A stretch of 64,000 nt of DNA from Paraburkholderia phenazinium (GCF_900142845.1 NZ_FSRU01000002.1:1488001-1552000), one strand, 5' to 3'; shown: positions 22,878 to 32,115, numbered from the stretch's first letter. Notes: generated by a model from the letters alone, not told the origin. A program made the numbers and translations.

Positions 22878-24101
22878 TTAGTGCGCAGCCCACTGGATCG
22901 TCGAAATATCGATCCCGTCCTTATACATTTCCCACAGCGGCGACAGATCGCGCAGCTTCGAAATCTTGGTCTTCAGCAGGTTGATGACGTAATCGACGTC
23001 CTGCTCCGTCGTAAAGCGACCCACCGTGAAGCGGATCGAGCTATGCGCCAGTTCGTCGTTGCGGCCAAGCGCGCGCAGCACGTACGACGGTTCCAGCGAC
23101 GCCGAGGTGCATGCCGAACCCGACGACACGGCCACATCCTTCACGGCCATGATCAGCGATTCGCCTTCGACGAAATTGAAGCTGATGTTCAGATTGTGCG
23201 GCACACGCTTTTCCATGTCGCCGTTCACATAGGTTTCTTCCATGTCCTGCAGGCCGCGCAGCAGACGGTCGCGCAGCATGCGAATGCGCTCGTTTTCCGT
23301 GGCCATTTCTTCACGGGCGATACGAAACGCTTCGCCCATGCCGACGATCTGGTGCGTAGCCAGCGTGCCCGAACGCATGCCGCGCTCGTGACCGCCGCCG
23401 TGCATCTGCGCTTCGATACGGATACGCGGCTTGCGGCGCACGTACAGCGCGCCGATGCCCTTCGGACCATACGTCTTGTGGGCCGAGAACGACATCAGGT
23501 CGACCTTCAGCTTTTGCAGGTCGATCGCGATCTTGCCGGTGGCCTGAGCGGCGTCGACGTGGAAAATGATGCCTTTTTCACGGGTGATCTCACCGATTGC
23601 CTCGATGTCCTGGATCACCCCGATCTCGTTGTTCACCGACATCACCGAAACCAGAATCGTGTCCGGACGCAGCGCGGCCTTGAACACCTCGAGATCGATC
23701 AGGCCGTCGTCCTTGACATCCAGATACGTGACTTCGAAGCCTTCGCGCTCGAGCTCGCGGCAGGTGTCGAGCACGGCCTTGTGCTCGGTCTTCACCGTGA
23801 TGATGTGCTTGCCCTTGCTCTTGTAGAAGTGCGCGGCGCCCTTGATGGCCAGGTTGTCCGACTCCGTGGCGCCCGAGGTCCAGATGATTTCACGCGGATC
23901 GGCATTCACCAGCGCAGCGACGTTTTCGCGCGCTTCTTCGACCGCACGTTCCGCATCCCAGCCATACGAGTGGCTGCGCGATGCCGGGTTGCCGAACTGC
24001 TCGCGCAGGTACGGAATCATCTTGTCCACCACGCGCGGGTCGACCGGGGTCGTGGCGCTGTAGTCCATGTAAATGGGCAGGTGGGGAATGTCGTTATTCA
24101 T
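22878..24101 (-). CDS. iscS: Cysteine desulfurase IscS
   Basis: PLP enzyme that takes sulfur from cysteine for cluster assembly and tRNA thiolation. 407 residues from ATG 24101 ([19 protein letters not shown]), with GGAG upstream. The PLP lysine is in [13 protein letters not shown], and the catalytic cysteine loop is [14 protein letters not shown]. These place it in the IscS (group I) class rather than SufS. 64 bp downstream of iscR. Confidence 0.98.
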   Translation of the reverse strand: MNNDIPHLPIYMDYSATTPVDPRVVDKMIPYLREQFGNPASRSHSYGWDAERAVEEARENVAALVNADPREIIWTSGATESDNLAIKGAAHFYKSKGKHIITVKTEHKAVLDTCRELEREGFEVTYLDVKDDGLIDLEVFKAALRPDTILVSVMSVNNEIGVIQDIEAIGEITREKGIIFHVDAAQATGKIAIDLQKLKVDLMSFSAHKTYGPKGIGALYVRRKPRIRIEAQMHGGGHERGMRSGTLATHQIVGMGEAFRIAREEMATENERIRMLRDRLLRGLQDMEETYVNGDMEKRVPHNLNISFNFVEGESLIMAVKDVAVSSGSACTSASLEPSYVLRALGRNDELAHSSIRFTVGRFTTEQDVDYVINLLKTKISKLRDLSPLWEMYKDGIDISTIQWAAH

Positions 24102-24165
24102 GAATCGCTCCGGGGACATCATTGCTCTGGCTTTTGGGTTCTGAGTTCGCTGGCTTCGCGGCGCT

Positions 24166-24696
24166 CTATGACCCGGCCATGTTGAAAACGGAATTCGGTC
24201 CGCGCGGCGCGACGCGGGCGGGTTCGACCGCCGGCGCCTCGCTGCGGCGGTCGCGCAGCACGGCCGGCGCGCCTTCGCGCGAGCGTTGCTGATCGACCAG
24301 ATCTTTCAGGGAGACCGAATCCAGGTACTCGACCATTTTCTGGTTCAGCGTGGACCACAGTTCGTGCGTCATGCAATGGCCGTCGTGCTGCTTGGTGCCT
24401 TCGCAGGTGCCCTTGCCGCCGCATTGGGTGGCGTCGAGCGGCTCGTCGACGGCAATGATGATGTCCGCGACGGTCACGTCTTCTGCGCGGCGAGCCAGAT
24501 TGTAGCCACCACCGGGCCCGCGCACGGACTCGACGATCTCATGGCGACGCAGCTTGCCAAACAGCTGCTCGAGGTAGGACAGGGAAATGTGCTGGCGCTG
24601 GCTGATACCCGCAAGCGTCACCGGGCCCTGCTCCTGGCGCAGTGCCAGGTCAATCATCGCCGTGACGGCGAAACGGCCTTTTGTGGTGAGTCTCAT
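24166..24696 (-). CDS. iscR: Rrf2-family Fe-S regulator IscR
   Basis: 176 residues from ATG 24696 ([19 protein letters not shown]). N-terminal winged helix-turn-helix, then the cluster ligands: cysteines in [11 protein letters not shown] and GHCMTHELW with the partner His. The loop between the second and third cysteine is several residues longer than in E. coli (GTKQHDGH insertion). The C-terminal 35 residues are Arg/Pro-rich and variable. As a [2Fe-2S] protein it should repress its own operon; two fitting sites lie directly upstream. Confidence 0.96.
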   Translation of the reverse strand: MRLTTKGRFAVTAMIDLALRQEQGPVTLAGISQRQHISLSYLEQLFGKLRRHEIVESVRGPGGGYNLARRAEDVTVADIIIAVDEPLDATQCGGKGTCEGTKQHDGHCMTHELWSTLNQKMVEYLDSVSLKDLVDQQRSREGAPAVLRDRRSEAPAVEPARVAPRGPNSVFNMAGS

Positions 24697-24712
24697 GATG
24701 TTGGGGATCGCA

Positions 24713-24737
24713 ATTCTCGACAAGTTTGGTCAAGTAT
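24713..24737 (-). promoter_or_regulatory. Promoter-proximal IscR type 1-like site
   Basis: 25-bp element on the minus strand: left arm ATACTTGACC, right arm TTGTCGAGAAT. By my count it matches the E. coli type 1 consensus at about 21 of 25 positions. It overlaps the -10 region of the iscR promoter. Confidence 0.65.
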
Positions 24738-24760
24738 AAATACATGAGCAAATTAGTCAA
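24733..24760 (-). promoter_or_regulatory. iscR promoter
   Basis: TTGACT (24755-24760), 16-nt spacer, TATACT (24733-24738) on the minus strand, embedded in the two IscR-like sites. Predicted start near 24726, about 30 nt before the ATG. Confidence 0.7.
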
Positions 24761-24764
24761 GTAT
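24740..24764 (-). promoter_or_regulatory. Distal IscR type 1-like site
   Basis: 25-bp element on the minus strand: left arm ATACTTGACT, right arm GCTCATGTAT, matching about 22 of 25 consensus positions. It starts 27 bp upstream of the first site and covers the -35 box. Two tandem type 1 sites are also the arrangement at the E. coli iscR promoter. Confidence 0.65.
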
Positions 24765-24878
24765 CCCTACCGGGATTTGGGTCATTTGCTTAATAGACGC
24801 GGCATGAAACGACGCGTGCGGAAGCCCTTGGGGCGTATGCCGTTTGTTGCTCAGTGCGCCGCTCAGTTCGCCGCGCAT

Positions 24879-25373
24879 TCAGGCCAACTGCGGGTGCAGC
24901 GCGGCGATCAGTCCCCGGCAAGCGGCCTCGCACTGGTCAAGCACCTGTTCGAAGCCTGCCGCGCCGCCGAAATACGGATCGGCCACTTCCCGTTCGCCCG
25001 CCCAGCGGCCATCGGTTGACGGCACGAATTCCATCAGCAGACGAATCTTGTCGCGCTGCGCCGGCGGGCAGATCCGCTGCAAGGCGGCGACATTGGCGTC
25101 GTCCATTGCGATCAGCAGATCGAAGCGCTCGAAGTCCGGCGCGCCAATCTGGCGGCCGCGCAGCCCCGACAGATCGTAGCCGCGCTGGGCCGCCGCGTGC
25201 TGCGCGCGCTCGTCGGGCGCCGCCCCGATGTGCCAGTTGCCGGTGCCGGCCGAATCGATGCTGATGCGCTCCGCCAGCTTCGCCTCGCCGATCTGATGCC
25301 GCATCACCCCTTCCGCGGTCGGGGAACGGCAGATGTTCCCGAGACAGACAAAGCAGATGGCGATGGTTTTCAT
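24879..25373 (-). CDS. Low-molecular-weight protein-tyrosine-phosphatase
   Basis: 164 residues. The P-loop VCLGNICRS near residues 9-17 gives the nucleophile Cys10 and Arg16; the acid is in VADPYFGG near 132. Length and motifs are normal for the Wzb/YfkJ-type family. It is upstream of the isc operon on the same strand, separated from the IscR sites by about 110 bp, with no polysaccharide genes nearby, so its substrate is unknown. Confidence 0.93.
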   Translation of the reverse strand: MKTIAICFVCLGNICRSPTAEGVMRHQIGEAKLAERISIDSAGTGNWHIGAAPDERAQHAAAQRGYDLSGLRGRQIGAPDFERFDLLIAMDDANVAALQRICPPAQRDKIRLLMEFVPSTDGRWAGEREVADPYFGGAAGFEQVLDQCEAACRGLIAALHPQLA

Positions 25374-25557
25374 CAGGGCGCTGGATGCGATGCATCCGGA
25401 TCAGGTTAGCGAACGGTGCCGCGATTATACAAACACGGGGAAAATCGCGCCGGGCGCGTGTCCGGCGCTGGGCGCTGCGCCGCGGGACGTTGCCGGGCCG
25501 GGCGCGCCGGCCTGTTTGCTTGCGTTGGCGAGCTTGGCGCCCGCGCAACGCAGGCAA

Positions 25558-25797
25558 TCAGGACGCGTCGGACGCCTGCAGCGAAACGACCGCACGGATG
25601 GGTTTGACCGGCGAGCCGGTATCGTTGCCCACGAGGCCGTAGGACACGGTGCGTGCCAGTTCCGCCGTGAGCTGATCGGCGCCGAGCGGAGGCTGCGCGA
25701 TCCGCGAAGCGGTCTCGCCACTTACGTACAGGCAGGCGGCCGCTGCGAGCGGCACAAACATGGCCAACGGCCAGTACATCGATATTGTCTTTTTCAT
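25558..25797 (-). CDS. Small membrane-anchored or exported protein, unknown
   Basis: 79 residues from ATG 25797, with AAGAGAAG about 5-12 nt upstream. Residues about 6-26 are hydrophobic (SMYWPLAMFVPLAAAACLYV) and could be a signal anchor or a signal peptide; the rest (about 27-79) is polar and would be periplasmic. No recognised domain. It lies 161 bp after lutB on the same strand. A much longer open frame covers this position but runs inside lutB in another frame and is not credible. Confidence 0.6.
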   Translation of the reverse strand: MKKTISMYWPLAMFVPLAAAACLYVSGETASRIAQPPLGADQLTAELARTVSYGLVGNDTGSPVKPIRAVVSLQASDAS

Positions 25798-25958
25798 GAT
25801 GTTCTTCTCTTCCGATTGAGGCACTCGGAGCTTGTGACCCACGATGCCCAGTCGAAATGGTATAGAAGAAATCAATCGGGATAAATCAGCTATAGCGACA
25901 TACAGCGTTGCGCTGGGAAGAACAATCGACCGTGTGGGCGGCGCCGGGAAGGCTCGCC

Positions 25959-27371
25959 TTATCCAAGATGACTGCGCTGCGCCGCGTACAGCTCCCGGAA
26001 CGTGCGCCCGACCGGCGCCGGCAGATCCCGGGTGTTGGTCCAGCCCGCCGCGAGCGGCAGACGCGCAATCGCGCGCCGACGGCCGCCCATTCGCTCGAGC
26101 ACCCGCACCGCCAGCCTGGTGAACAGCGCGTAGGCGTCCGGATGCAGCGCGAGAAAGCCCCACACCGCCAGCCCCGCGCGCTCGCGCCAAGGCCGCAGAT
26201 GCCGCTCCACCTGCTTTTCGCGCAGCTTGCGCAGCAGGTCGGAGAGCGGAATGCCGACCGGACAGACGCTGTTGCATTCGCCGCACAGCGTGGCGGCCTG
26301 CGGCAGATCGAGCGCCTTGTCGAGCCCCACGTAGCTCGGCGTCAGCACCGACCCCATGGGACCGGGATACACCCAGCCGTAAGCGTGACCGCCGACCTTC
26401 TGATACACCGGACAGTGATTCATGCAGGCGCCGCACCGGATACAGCGCAGCATCTCCTGAAAGTCCCCGCCGATCAGCCCGGTGCGCCCGCCATCGACGA
26501 GTACCACATACATATGCTCCGGGCCGTCCTGATCGCCCGGCCCACGCGGGCCGGTCAGCACCGAAAAGTAGTTCGAAGTCGCCTGGCCGGTCGCCGAGCG
26601 CGGCAGCAGCCGCATCGCGGTGGCGAGATCTTCGAGCGTCGGCAGGATTTTCTCGATACCGGTGACCGCCACATGCACGCGCGGCATCACCGTGCACATG
26701 CCTTCGTTGCCCTCGTTGGTCACGAGCGCCACCGAGCCGGTCTGCGCCACCAGAAAATTGCCGCCCGTCACGCCCATGTCCGCGGTCATGAAGTGCGGGC
26801 GCAGGATTTCGCGGGCCTCGCGCGTCATGTCCGTGATCTCGGTCAGGCGCGGCCGCTGGTGGGTCCTCGCGAACAGGTCGGCGATCTCGTCCTTATCCTT
26901 GTGGACCACCGGCGCGATGATGTGGCTCGGCGGCTCGTTGTCGTTGATCTGCAGGATGTACTCGCCGAGATCGGTCTCGATCGACTGCACGCCCATCTGG
27001 CCGAGCACTTCGTTCAGGCGCATTTCCTCGGTGACCATCGATTTGGTCTTGATCACCTTTTTCACGTCGTGCCGGCGCGCGATATCCGCGACGAGCCTGG
27101 CCGCTTCCTGTGTCGTCTCCGCATACAGGACCGTGACGCCGCGCCGGGTCGCCTCGCGCTCGAAGGTTTCCAGCCAGACATCGAGGTTCTCGAGCGCGCG
27201 ATTGCGGCGCTCCTTGAGCGCGGCGCGGGTCGCGGCGAAATCGATCGCGGTGATCGCGGCCGCCCGCGCCGAGACGAACTTGGTCGACAGCTTGGTGAGG
27301 TTCTGCTGCAGGCGCTGATCGGCGAGCTTCTGGCCCGCGCGGGCCTTGAACTGCATCGTTTGAACTTGCAT
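25959..27371 (-). CDS. lutB: LutB-type lactate utilisation iron-sulfur protein
   Basis: 470 residues. The N-terminal LUD domain (about 70-300) contains KTKSMVTEEMRLNEVL and ETDLGEYILQI. Two [4Fe-4S] ferredoxin motifs follow: CIRCGACMNHCPVY near 310 and CGECNSVCPVGI near 365, then a C-terminal DUF3390-like tail. In the Lut system LutA, LutB and LutC together oxidise L-lactate to pyruvate. Here lutA is upstream with a 103-bp gap, but no lutC follows; the next gene is a small unknown membrane protein. Confidence 0.92.
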   Translation of the reverse strand: MQVQTMQFKARAGQKLADQRLQQNLTKLSTKFVSARAAAITAIDFAATRAALKERRNRALENLDVWLETFEREATRRGVTVLYAETTQEAARLVADIARRHDVKKVIKTKSMVTEEMRLNEVLGQMGVQSIETDLGEYILQINDNEPPSHIIAPVVHKDKDEIADLFARTHQRPRLTEITDMTREAREILRPHFMTADMGVTGGNFLVAQTGSVALVTNEGNEGMCTVMPRVHVAVTGIEKILPTLEDLATAMRLLPRSATGQATSNYFSVLTGPRGPGDQDGPEHMYVVLVDGGRTGLIGGDFQEMLRCIRCGACMNHCPVYQKVGGHAYGWVYPGPMGSVLTPSYVGLDKALDLPQAATLCGECNSVCPVGIPLSDLLRKLREKQVERHLRPWRERAGLAVWGFLALHPDAYALFTRLAVRVLERMGGRRRAIARLPLAAGWTNTRDLPAPVGRTFRELYAAQRSHLG

Positions 27372-27474
27372 GGCGGCCTTTGGGATTCGCTTCCCGGTTC
27401 AATGAGTGAGGGCGCTGCGTGCGGCGGCGCGGCCCTGCTGCCCGATACCTTCCGTACTGCCTGGCAATGACGCC

Positions 27475-28197
27475 TTATACGTCGCCGGCCAGCACCTGGG
27501 CGATGTGCAGCACGCGCGTCGCGGTATCGCCCGTGCGCCGCAGGCGGCCTTCTATATTGAGCATGCAGCCGAGGTCGCCGAGCACCACCGCGCCCGCGCC
27601 GCTCGCGCCGATGTTGGCGCATTTCTCGTCGACGATGGCCGTCGAGATATCGCCGTACTTCACCGCGAAGGTGCCGCCGAAGCCGCAGCAGTGTTCGCAA
27701 TCCTTCATTTCGGTGAGCGCCACGCCGGCTTGCGCGAGCAGCGCACGCGGCTGCGTTTTGACACCCAGCTCACGCAGCCCCGAACAGGAATCGTGGTACG
27801 TGACAGGGCCGCTGAACTCGCCCGGCGCCAGTTCCACCCTGGCGACGTTCACGAGAAAATCGGTCAGCTCGAACACCTTGGGACGCAGCCGGCCGAAGCG
27901 GCTCATCATGTCCGGATCGTCGCCGAACAGATCGCCGTAGTGCACGCGGATCATGCCGCCGCACGACCCCGACGGCACGACGATGTAATCGAACTGCTCG
28001 AATTCGCGCAGGGTCTTCTCGGCCAGATCGCGCGCCAGGCCGCGTTCGCCGGAGTTGTACGCCGGCTGCCCGCAGCAGGTTTGCGCTGGCGGCACGATGA
28101 CCTCGAAACCGGCCCGCTCGATCAGCTTGATAACCGAGAAGCCTATTTCGGGACGCATCAGGTCAATCAGGCAGGTGACGAACAATCCGACTCGCAT
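27475..28197 (-). CDS. lutA: LutA-type (Fe-S)-binding protein with two CCG domains
   Basis: 240 residues from ATG 28197 (MRVGLFVTCLIDLMRPEIG), preceded by GGAGGAG. Two cysteine-rich CCG-type domains: CCGQPAYNSGE with PSGSCGGMI in the first half, and HDSCSGLREL with CEHCCGFGGTFAV in the second. This is the LutA/YkgE/GlpC-C-terminus fold used in flavin-free lactate or glycolate oxidation. First gene of the lutA-lutB pair and divergent from an IclR regulator. Confidence 0.93.
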   Translation of the reverse strand: MRVGLFVTCLIDLMRPEIGFSVIKLIERAGFEVIVPPAQTCCGQPAYNSGERGLARDLAEKTLREFEQFDYIVVPSGSCGGMIRVHYGDLFGDDPDMMSRFGRLRPKVFELTDFLVNVARVELAPGEFSGPVTYHDSCSGLRELGVKTQPRALLAQAGVALTEMKDCEHCCGFGGTFAVKYGDISTAIVDEKCANIGASGAGAVVLGDLGCMLNIEGRLRRTGDTATRVLHIAQVLAGDV

Positions 28198-28363
28198 GGG
28201 CGCTCCTCCGGGAAAACGTCCCTGATTATCCGCTGTTTGGCGAACAATACCAACGCCGAAGCCACACGGCACGCCCGACGCCGGGCGCGGCGGCGAATTC
28301 GAATGCCGCCTCGAACGACGTTCGCTTTTTTCACAATACGATATACAATCAATTCTCCGCTGT

Positions 28364-28375
28364 TTGACGCGTCAA
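28364..28375. promoter_or_regulatory. Perfect palindrome in the lutA-iclR divergent region
   Basis: TTGACGCGTCAA is a perfect 12-bp palindrome ending 14 bp before the iclR ATG and downstream of its likely -10 (TACAAT, 28344-28349). A binding site for the IclR protein in autoregulation or in control of lutA is the simplest reading. Confidence 0.45.
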
Positions 28376-28389
28376 CCGATTTCTCCCCC

Positions 28390-29196
28390 ATGAGCGATAC
28401 GAACCCGGATCCCAAGACTTCGATCCAGGTGATCGAGCGCATGATGCGGCTGCTCGACGCCCTGGCCGCGCATACCGACCCGGTCAGCCTGAAGGAACTC
28501 GCGCTAGGCACTGAGCTGCACCCCTCCACCGCGCACCGCATCCTGAACGACATGGTGACCTGTCGCCTCGTCGACCGTTCGGATCCGGGCACCTATCGTC
28601 TCGGCATGCGCCTGCTCGAGCTCGGCAATCTGGTCAAGGCACGCCTGTCGGTACGCGACGCCGCCTTGACGCCGATGCGCGAGTTGCACCGCTCGACCGG
28701 CCAGACCGTAAATCTGTCGGTGCGCCAGGGCGACGAGATCGTCTATATCGAACGGGCTTACTCGGAGCGCTCCGGCATGCAGGTGGTGCGGGCCATCGGC
28801 GGACGGGCGCCCTTGCATCTGACCTCGGTGGGCAAACTCTTCCTCGCCGCCGATGAATCCACCCGCGTGCGCGCCTATGCGACCCGCACGGGCCTGTCGG
28901 GACATACCCAGAACAGCATCACGGATCTCGCCAAGCTCGAGCGCGAACTGTCGATCGTGCGCCAGCAGTCCTGTGCGCGCGATAACGAAGAACTGGAACT
29001 CGGCGTGCGCTGCATCGCTGCCGGCATCTACGACGATACCGGCAAGCTGGTCGCGGGTCTGTCGTTGTCGGCGCCGGCCGACCGTCTGCAGGATTCGTGG
29101 CTAGGGCAACTCAGCAAGACGGCGCTGGTGATCTCCGCCTCGCTCGGCTATCAGCCCGAAACGCCGCCCGCCAGCGCGCATCATCAACATGCCTGA
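28390..29196 (+). CDS. IclR-family transcriptional regulator
   Basis: 268 residues. N-terminal winged helix-turn-helix (about 10-70; SLKELALGTELHPSTAHRIL), then the IclR effector-binding domain (about 85-255) with IGGRAPLHLTSVGKLFLA and GVRCIAAGIYDD. Divergent from lutA-lutB, so control of lactate or glycolate oxidation is likely. This differs from the GntR-type LldR or LutR regulators usual for lut operons. A terminator follows. Confidence 0.93.
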   Translation: MSDTNPDPKTSIQVIERMMRLLDALAAHTDPVSLKELALGTELHPSTAHRILNDMVTCRLVDRSDPGTYRLGMRLLELGNLVKARLSVRDAALTPMRELHRSTGQTVNLSVRQGDEIVYIERAYSERSGMQVVRAIGGRAPLHLTSVGKLFLAADESTRVRAYATRTGLSGHTQNSITDLAKLERELSIVRQQSCARDNEELELGVRCIAAGIYDDTGKLVAGLSLSAPADRLQDSWLGQLSKTALVISASLGYQPETPPASAHHQHA

Positions 29197-29262
29197 TTGA
29201 GCCGCGAGCCGTGCGTCGCGGGCTGCTGCGAAGCGCGCAAGCCGGACCGGCCTTCAGATGCA

Positions 29263-29288
29263 AAAAGCCCCGCAACCGCGGGGCTTTT
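29263..29288. terminator. Bidirectional terminator between iclR and the PBP7-type gene
   Basis: AAAAGCCCCGC and GCGGGGCTTTT, 11-bp stem, 4-nt loop, T-runs on both strands, between convergent genes. Confidence 0.88.
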
Positions 29289-29343
29289 CGTTGGTGCCGC
29301 CGACAGAACCTGAAGGCAGGTCCTGCAATGCGTTGTACCGTGC

Positions 29344-30525
29344 TCAGGTGCCCGGACCGCCGGCGTCGGCGCTGGTGATGTGCGTATCGCCACCGTTGTC
29401 GAGCCAGGTGCGCAGACGCGTCGCATCCGCGAAGCGCGAGTACTTGCCCGACGAATCGAGCAGCACCACGATCATCGGACGGCCGTGAATGGTCGCCTGC
29501 ATCACGAGGCACTCACCCGCTTCGTTGATGAAGCCGGTCTTCTGCAGACCGATGTCCCACGTCGGGTTACGCACCAGCGCGTTCGTGCTGTTGTACGCGA
29601 TCGAACGCTTGCCGGTGTACACCTCGTAGCTATGATCGGTCGAGAACTGACGGATCATCGGGTACTGGTAAGCGGCGTTGACCATCTTCACCAGATCGCG
29701 CGCGGTCGACACGTTCTCGCTCGTCAGACCCGACGGGCTTTCGAAGTGCGTGTCGGTCATGCCGAGCTGTCTCGCCTTGGCGTTCATCGCTGCGATGAAC
29801 GCCGGACGGCCGCCCGGGAAATAACGCGACAGCGCGGCGGCGGCACGGTTTTCCGATGCCATCAGCGCGATATGCAGCATGTCTTCACGCGAGAGCACCG
29901 AGCCGACAGACAGGCGCGAACCGGTGTTCTTGATGTAGTCGCGGTCTTCGTCCGTGACTTCGATCTGCTCCGTCAGCGGCGCCTTCGAGTCCAGCACCAC
30001 CATCGCCGTCATCAGCTTGGAGATGGAAGCAATCGGCACCACGGCGCGCGAGTTCTTGTCGAACAGCGACTCGCCGGTGTTCTGGTCGATCACGTAGGCC
30101 ACGCTCGAGCGCAAGGCGAGCGCGTCCGGCGTGTCGTGCAGGCCGAACGCCTGGCCGACCGTCGGCTGACGCGGTTCGTATGCGACCTGGCGCACCACCG
30201 TGTGGCGGCGACCGTTCAACGTATACGACACCCGGCGCCGGCGGGTCTCCACGCGCGGCGCGTCGTCAGTCGCGGCCGCGGTCTTGGCGACCTTGGACGA
30301 CTTCTTCGCAGCAACGGTAGCGCCCGGCTTTTTGGCCGATTTCGCGGTTTTGAGGGTCTTCTTACTGGTTTTGGCGGGGGCGGCAGCGGCCGTCGCCGTG
30401 GCCGCAAAAGCGTCGACAGGCGCGGCAAACGCGGCTGCGATGACCACCGAGGCGGCCACCGACACAGCGGTGCTGAGGGCCACGCCGTGGATCACTTTGA
30501 GCGACGAAAACATGTCGGTTTTCAT
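29344..30525 (-). CDS. pbpG: D-alanyl-D-alanine endopeptidase, PBP7 type
   Basis: Penicillin-binding serine peptidase of peptidoglycan cross-links, exported to the periplasm. 393 residues from ATG 30525. Signal-type segment at about 10-40, then a Lys/Ala-rich stretch (about 45-100) resembling histone H1-like tails, which is unusual in this family. The S11 peptidase domain (about 135-385) has SxxK as SISK near 166, SEN in ASENRAAAA and KTG in LQKTGF. Upstream codons in frame are not supported by a ribosome-binding site. Confidence 0.92.
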   Translation of the reverse strand: MKTDMFSSLKVIHGVALSTAVSVAASVVIAAAFAAPVDAFAATATAAAAPAKTSKKTLKTAKSAKKPGATVAAKKSSKVAKTAAATDDAPRVETRRRRVSYTLNGRRHTVVRQVAYEPRQPTVGQAFGLHDTPDALALRSSVAYVIDQNTGESLFDKNSRAVVPIASISKLMTAMVVLDSKAPLTEQIEVTDEDRDYIKNTGSRLSVGSVLSREDMLHIALMASENRAAAALSRYFPGGRPAFIAAMNAKARQLGMTDTHFESPSGLTSENVSTARDLVKMVNAAYQYPMIRQFSTDHSYEVYTGKRSIAYNSTNALVRNPTWDIGLQKTGFINEAGECLVMQATIHGRPMIVVLLDSSGKYSRFADATRLRTWLDNGGDTHITSADAGGPGT

Positions 30526-31179
30526 TGGTGTTCTGTCAGGGGCGGCGAGGATTTTACGCAAGTGTAGTAAAACCACGAAAAATTAGCAATATTAAGCACT
30601 TATCAGCGCTCCTTAAACCGGCTTGTAAGATCCGATTGCAAGGAGCCTATAGGTTTCGCGAACCAATCGAAAAAAACGATCGGCTTCGCAGACGTTCGTT
30701 GGGGCTGTTATGCGCCGGATTTTGGCGATCCTATCAGCATAACGGCAAATTAAAGACAACCTTGATCAGGGGAAATACGGTCGTTCCGAGGGACGCAAAA
30801 CGCCGCTCACCGTTGCCCAGCGGACGTTCCTCGAGGGCTCCGGCCAATGTGCCGACCGGCAGACAGTTAAGCATCTGCTGCGGATCGAACCATCGCGCAT
30901 TCGACCGATATGCGAGATTAACGTTCCGTGACAGATTTCGGTTTACACCGACTGTCGCTTAGGCACATCTGACTGTCGGATTTCCCTCCTGCCCTCCTCC
31001 CTCGGCAGACCGTCAAAGCGGCGTCCATTCCTTCGCTCGCGCAGCAAAAACTACCGCTCCAGCACGCACCAGCACTGTGCAGCGGTCAATCCGACATGCT
31101 TCATGGCTATGTCATAAGCATTTCATAACGTCTTGTTTTATCGAGAATTTATCGATATGGTGCGGCGCACAAAAAGGCC

Positions 31180-31207
31180 TTGACATTCATCGCCATCATC
31201 CTAAAAT
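31180..31207 (+). promoter_or_regulatory. phaP promoter
   Basis: TTGACA (31180-31185), 16-nt spacer, TAAAAT (31202-31207). One of the best sigma-70 promoters in the window; fits the very high expression expected of a phasin. Leader of about 105 nt. Confidence 0.75.
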
Positions 31208-31220
31208 AGGTGTCATTGCT

Positions 31221-31239
31221 GCGATGCACAATACATCGC
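31221..31239 (+). promoter_or_regulatory. Inverted repeat just downstream of the phaP start point
   Basis: GCGATG and CATCGC, 6-bp arms, 7-nt spacer, starting roughly 7 bp after the predicted transcription start. Position fits an operator for a PHA-responsive repressor such as PhaR, or a 5' mRNA hairpin. Confidence 0.35.
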
Positions 31240-31318
31240 GGCCTGGTGTGAGATTCAACGTTTAGCCATTAACCCAACACGGTCCGCGCCAGACGGATCG
31301 TTATCCAGGAGCGTAAAT

Positions 31319-31891
31319 ATGTCCCTGCTGACCCCTGAGCAAATCGCCGCAGCACAGAAAGCCAACCTCGAAACGCTGTTTGGTCTGACGACCAAAGCGT
31401 TCGAAGGCGTCGAAAAGCTGGTTGAGCTGAACCTGCAAGTCGTGAAGTCGACCCTTGCGGAAAGCCAGGAAAACGCACAACGCGCGCTGTCCGTGAAGGA
31501 CGCACAGGAATTTTTCGCGCTGCAGGCTGGCCTCACGCAGCCGATCTCGGAAAAGGCGCTGTCGTATGGCCGTCACGTGTATGAAATCGTGTCCGCTACG
31601 CAAGCTGAATTCGCCCGTGTGGCGGAAGCTCAGTATGAAGAGCAAAACCGCAAGGTGCAGTCGCTGGTCGAGAACGTCGCCAAGAATGCACCGGCTGGTT
31701 CGGAAACCGCTGTCGCCGTGATCAAGTCGGCCATCACCGCCGCCAACACCACGTACGAAACGGTTCACAAGGCAACCAAGCAAGCCGTCGAAATCGCTGA
31801 AAGCAACTTCAACGCAGCCGCTACGGCCGCGTCGAAGGCCGCTTCGCAAGCTGCAGCTCAAGCTTCGCGCTCGGCCAAGAAGGCTGTCTAA
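31319..31891 (+). CDS. phaP: Phasin (PHA granule-associated protein)
   Basis: 190 residues, starting [20 protein letters not shown] with AGGAG upstream. Typical phasin: amphipathic helices, no Cys, [23 protein letters not shown] and the Ala/Lys-rich C-terminal tail. Coats polyhydroxyalkanoate granules and limits their size. A strong promoter precedes it and a bidirectional terminator follows, so it is a single-gene unit. Codon use looks biased toward preferred codons, consistent with abundance. Confidence 0.95.
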   Translation: MSLLTPEQIAAAQKANLETLFGLTTKAFEGVEKLVELNLQVVKSTLAESQENAQRALSVKDAQEFFALQAGLTQPISEKALSYGRHVYEIVSATQAEFARVAEAQYEEQNRKVQSLVENVAKNAPAGSETAVAVIKSAITAANTTYETVHKATKQAVEIAESNFNAAATAASKAASQAAAQASRSAKKAV

Positions 31892-31997
31892 GTCGTCATC
31901 TCGGGTTTTAACCGAGGTTTCGATTCAGGCTAGTAGGCGAAACGCGTGATCTGAGTATGAGAAGCCGGTGGGGCGAATGCCCTGCCCGGCTGAAACA

Positions 31998-32031
31998 AAA
32001 ACGGCGCGCCCCGCAAAGGGCGCGCCGTTTT
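31998..32031. terminator. Bidirectional terminator between phaP and lpdA
   Basis: AAAACGGCGCGCCC and GGGCGCGCCGTTTT form a perfect 14-bp stem with a 6-nt loop and T-runs on both strands. Confidence 0.9.
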
Positions 32032-32115
32032 GTTTTGGCGGCCCTGACTTCCAGAGCGGCCTTGCGGCACTTGTTCGCCCGCGCTGTCGAAGCAGCGCGG
32101 GCGTTCCCTACTGCC

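Larger units (their letters stand above)
30526..31318. other. Large intergenic region between pbpG and phaP
   Basis: 793 bp, AT-richer than its surroundings, carrying the two divergent promoter regions. I see no convincing gene: the frame at 30525-30962 has no ribosome-binding site or family resemblance. GTTATGC (30707-30713) and GCATAAC (30737-30743) form a short inverted repeat. The phaP promoter is near its right end. The middle (about 30760-31080) shows nothing recognisable; a small RNA cannot be excluded. Confidence 0.5.

Noticed and set aside
25558..26697. 379-codon frame inside lutB that ends with the small membrane protein
   Set aside because: The first 300 codons are an out-of-frame reading of lutB; only the last 79 codons, from their own ATG and ribosome-binding site, look real.
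30525..30962. 145-codon plus-strand frame in the pbpG-phaP gap
   Set aside because: No ribosome-binding site, basic random composition, overlaps the pbpG start region.
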